From Cognaticolwellia beringensis (GTDB lineage Bacteria; Pseudomonadota; Gammaproteobacteria; Enterobacterales; Alteromonadaceae), in NCBI RefSeq assembly GCF_002076895.1, contig NZ_CP020465.1, positions 3,472,001 to 3,536,000 of the forward strand: a DNA stretch of 64,000 nt. The letters run 5' to 3'. Shown piece by piece: positions 62,321-64,000 of this stretch (its first letter is position 1; each line of letters begins with the position of its first letter). A program made the translations under genes and the position numbers. The notes under the pieces were generated by a model. The model did not search any database, was not told where the DNA came from, and was given only the letters and a program-made list of their open reading frames with translations.

Positions 62321-63964
62321 TTATTTGGTATAGCTTTGATAAAAGTTAATTAAGCCAGTAGTTGAGCTGTCATGTAGTTCGCTTATATTACCAGATGATA
62401 ACTCTTCTTGAATATTGTTGGCTAAGCCTTTACCTAATTCCACTCCCCATTGATCAAAAGAACAAATTTGCAAAATAATGCCTTGAACAAATATCTTATG
62501 CTCGTACATGGCGATTAAGCTGCCTAATGAACGTGGTGATATACGCTTCATTAAAATGGTATTAGTAGGGCGATTACCTTTATGAACCTTATGCGGAGCG
62601 ACTTTATCAATGTAGTCTTGTGTGCGGCCCTTAGCTTTTAAATCTGCTCGTACTTGAGCTTCGTCAACCCCTTGCATCAGTGCTTGGGTTTGGGCGAAAA
62701 AGTTAGCCATTAACGTTTCATGATGGCCTTGAACAGGGGTTACACTCTCTACTGAACCGATGAAGTCAGCCGGCACAACATTATTACTTTGATGCAAATA
62801 TTGATAAAAAGCATGTTGGCCATTAATCCCTAGCTCGCCCCAAATTGACGGTACAGTGGGATATGAAATAGAATCGCCATCCCAAGAAACTGATTTACCA
62901 TTACTTTCCATTTCGGCTTGTTGTAAATAAGCCGATAACATATGTAACGATTGATCGTAAGGCAAAATTGCTTGAGATTGCGCACCTAGAAAAGTACAGT
63001 TCCAAACACTTAACAATGCCAATATAACCGGTGCATTTTCCGCTAGTGGTGTATTACAAAAATGTTGATCAATTTCATGAGCACCTTCAAGTAATTCAAT
63101 AAAACGCTCAAAACCTAAATCAATAGCAATCGGTAAGCCAATAGCAGACCAAAGCGAGAAACGACCGCCGACCCAATCCCACATATCAAAAATATTTTCT
63201 TCAGCAATACCAAATTCCGTGGCATTCTTTTTATTGGAAGATACTGCAACAAAGTGCTGAGCAATGGCTGATTGATCAAAAGATGAAGAAACCAACCATT
63301 TCATTGCTGTTCTAGCATTCGTCATGGTTTCTGTGGTGGTGAAAGTTTTGCTCGAAACAATAAACAAGACTTTTTCGGGGTTTAAAGGCCGAAGTACATT
63401 CGCTATTTGTGTACCATCAACATTGGAAACGTAATGAACATTAACGCTGTTGTCGCTGTACTGGTCTAAAGCTTCAGTGACCATTTGAGGGCCTAAATTA
63501 GAGCCGCCAACACCAATATTAACCACATCAGTAATGCGTTTCCCAGAATAACCACTCCATAAACCTTGGCGAACTTTCTCACTGAATGTTTTCATTTTAT
63601 CTAGTGCTAATCGCACATCAATATTAATGTCTTTACCGTCGAGCATTATTGGCGTTTCGCTGCGATTTCTTAAAGCTGTATGTAATACGGCGCGATCTTC
63701 AGTGCTATTAATTCGCTCGCCGCTGAACATCTTTTCTCGCCAAGCTTCAACATCACACTCTTTAGCCAAGTTAAAGAGTAGTTCCATGGTTGATGCTGAT
63801 ATCAAGTTTTTGGAATAATCGAGGAGAAAGGGGGCAAGCTGAATGGAGAATTGTTCAAAACGTTTAGGGTTTTGTTTAAATAGTTCACTCATATGTTGTG
63901 ATTTCATATCAAGCGCGTGATTCTCCAGCTTTTTCCAGCTAGGTAATGAGGTTCTGTCGTGCAT
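62321..63964 (-). CDS. pgi: Glucose-6-phosphate isomerase
   Basis: Interconverts glucose 6-phosphate and fructose 6-phosphate. Seen: phosphate-binding VSSKTFTTTETMTNA, the first signature GGRFSLWSAIGLPIA, the catalytic His block GQHAFYQYLHQ, and the C-terminal signature FDQWGVELGKGLA with the catalytic lysine. Length of 547 is full. GGAG lies 6 bases before the ATG at 63964; the promoter lies at or beyond the window edge. Confidence 0.98.
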   Translation of the reverse strand: MHDRTSLPSWKKLENHALDMKSQHMSELFKQNPKRFEQFSIQLAPFLLDYSKNLISASTMELLFNLAKECDVEAWREKMFSGERINSTEDRAVLHTALRNRSETPIMLDGKDINIDVRLALDKMKTFSEKVRQGLWSGYSGKRITDVVNIGVGGSNLGPQMVTEALDQYSDNSVNVHYVSNVDGTQIANVLRPLNPEKVLFIVSSKTFTTTETMTNARTAMKWLVSSSFDQSAIAQHFVAVSSNKKNATEFGIAEENIFDMWDWVGGRFSLWSAIGLPIAIDLGFERFIELLEGAHEIDQHFCNTPLAENAPVILALLSVWNCTFLGAQSQAILPYDQSLHMLSAYLQQAEMESNGKSVSWDGDSISYPTVPSIWGELGINGQHAFYQYLHQSNNVVPADFIGSVESVTPVQGHHETLMANFFAQTQALMQGVDEAQVRADLKAKGRTQDYIDKVAPHKVHKGNRPTNTILMKRISPRSLGSLIAMYEHKIFVQGIILQICSFDQWGVELGKGLANNIQEELSSGNISELHDSSTTGLINFYQSYTK

Positions 63965-64000
63965 TACTTCTCCAATGAGTATTGTAGTCTTTAAATATTG

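Overview
The window is chromosomal DNA from an AT-rich gammaproteobacterium, most likely of the Colwelliaceae (Colwellia or Thalassotalea type) within Alteromonadales. The evidence is the 16S rRNA sequence, the low GC content, the gene order rpsT-murJ-ribF-ileS-lspA-fkpB-ispH followed by a type IV minor-pilin operon, and the many secreted or lipoprotein peptidases. I see no prophage, transposase or CRISPR array.

Layout. Positions 1-5,000: an rRNA/tRNA methyltransferase-like gene, a cold-shock gene with a long leader, zapE, a yggN-like gene, a DTW-domain tRNA modification gene and a DUF3010 gene. Positions 5,000-12,900: an M3 oligopeptidase lipoprotein, a TPR lipoprotein, a TlpA-like thioredoxin, a GMC oxidoreductase and an M49-like metallopeptidase lipoprotein. 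Positions 12,900-21,400: rpsT (TTG start) divergent from murJ, then ribF, ileS, lspA, fkpB and ispH, which supply lipid II flipping, flavin cofactors, Ile-tRNA charging, lipoprotein maturation and isoprenoid synthesis. Positions 21,700-29,650: pilV, pilW, pilX, pilY1, pilE and a small secreted protein, with two fimT-like pseudopilin paralogues on the opposite strand. Positions 29,700-38,500: nadE, glnB, bamD, rluD, pgeF, clpB (with a sigma-32-type promoter), a DUF4124 gene and pssA (behind a 49-bp tandem repeat). Positions 38,500-45,200: a complete rRNA operon with two tandem stringent-type promoters, 16S, tRNA-Ala, tRNA-Ile, 23S, 5S, and a second, degenerate 5S copy that is interrupted by a roughly 98-nt insertion.

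Positions 45,300-46,130 hold a non-coding nested tandem repeat array. Positions 46,400-59,400 hold three subtilisin-family (S8) exoproteases, two of them divergently transcribed, then a membrane sensor with propeller repeats and a degenerate GGDEF domain. Its 3' end overlaps that of a convergent hybrid histidine kinase with a receiver and an AraC-type DNA-binding domain. The last part carries a YgjP-like metallopeptidase, an S9 prolyl oligopeptidase lipoprotein and pgi.

The overall picture is core housekeeping interleaved with protein- and peptide-degrading functions (M3, M49, three S8, S9), as expected of a marine heterotroph that feeds on protein. The most unusual structures are the interrupted 5S pseudogene, the nested repeat array, the short ACATCC(A/C)TGT palindromes shared by the 5S insertion and the pssA-upstream repeat, the DGMLWKT repeats ending one subtilase, and the G8 tract plus degenerate GGDEF in the sensor gene. 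All calls are from reading the sequence; no database search was run.
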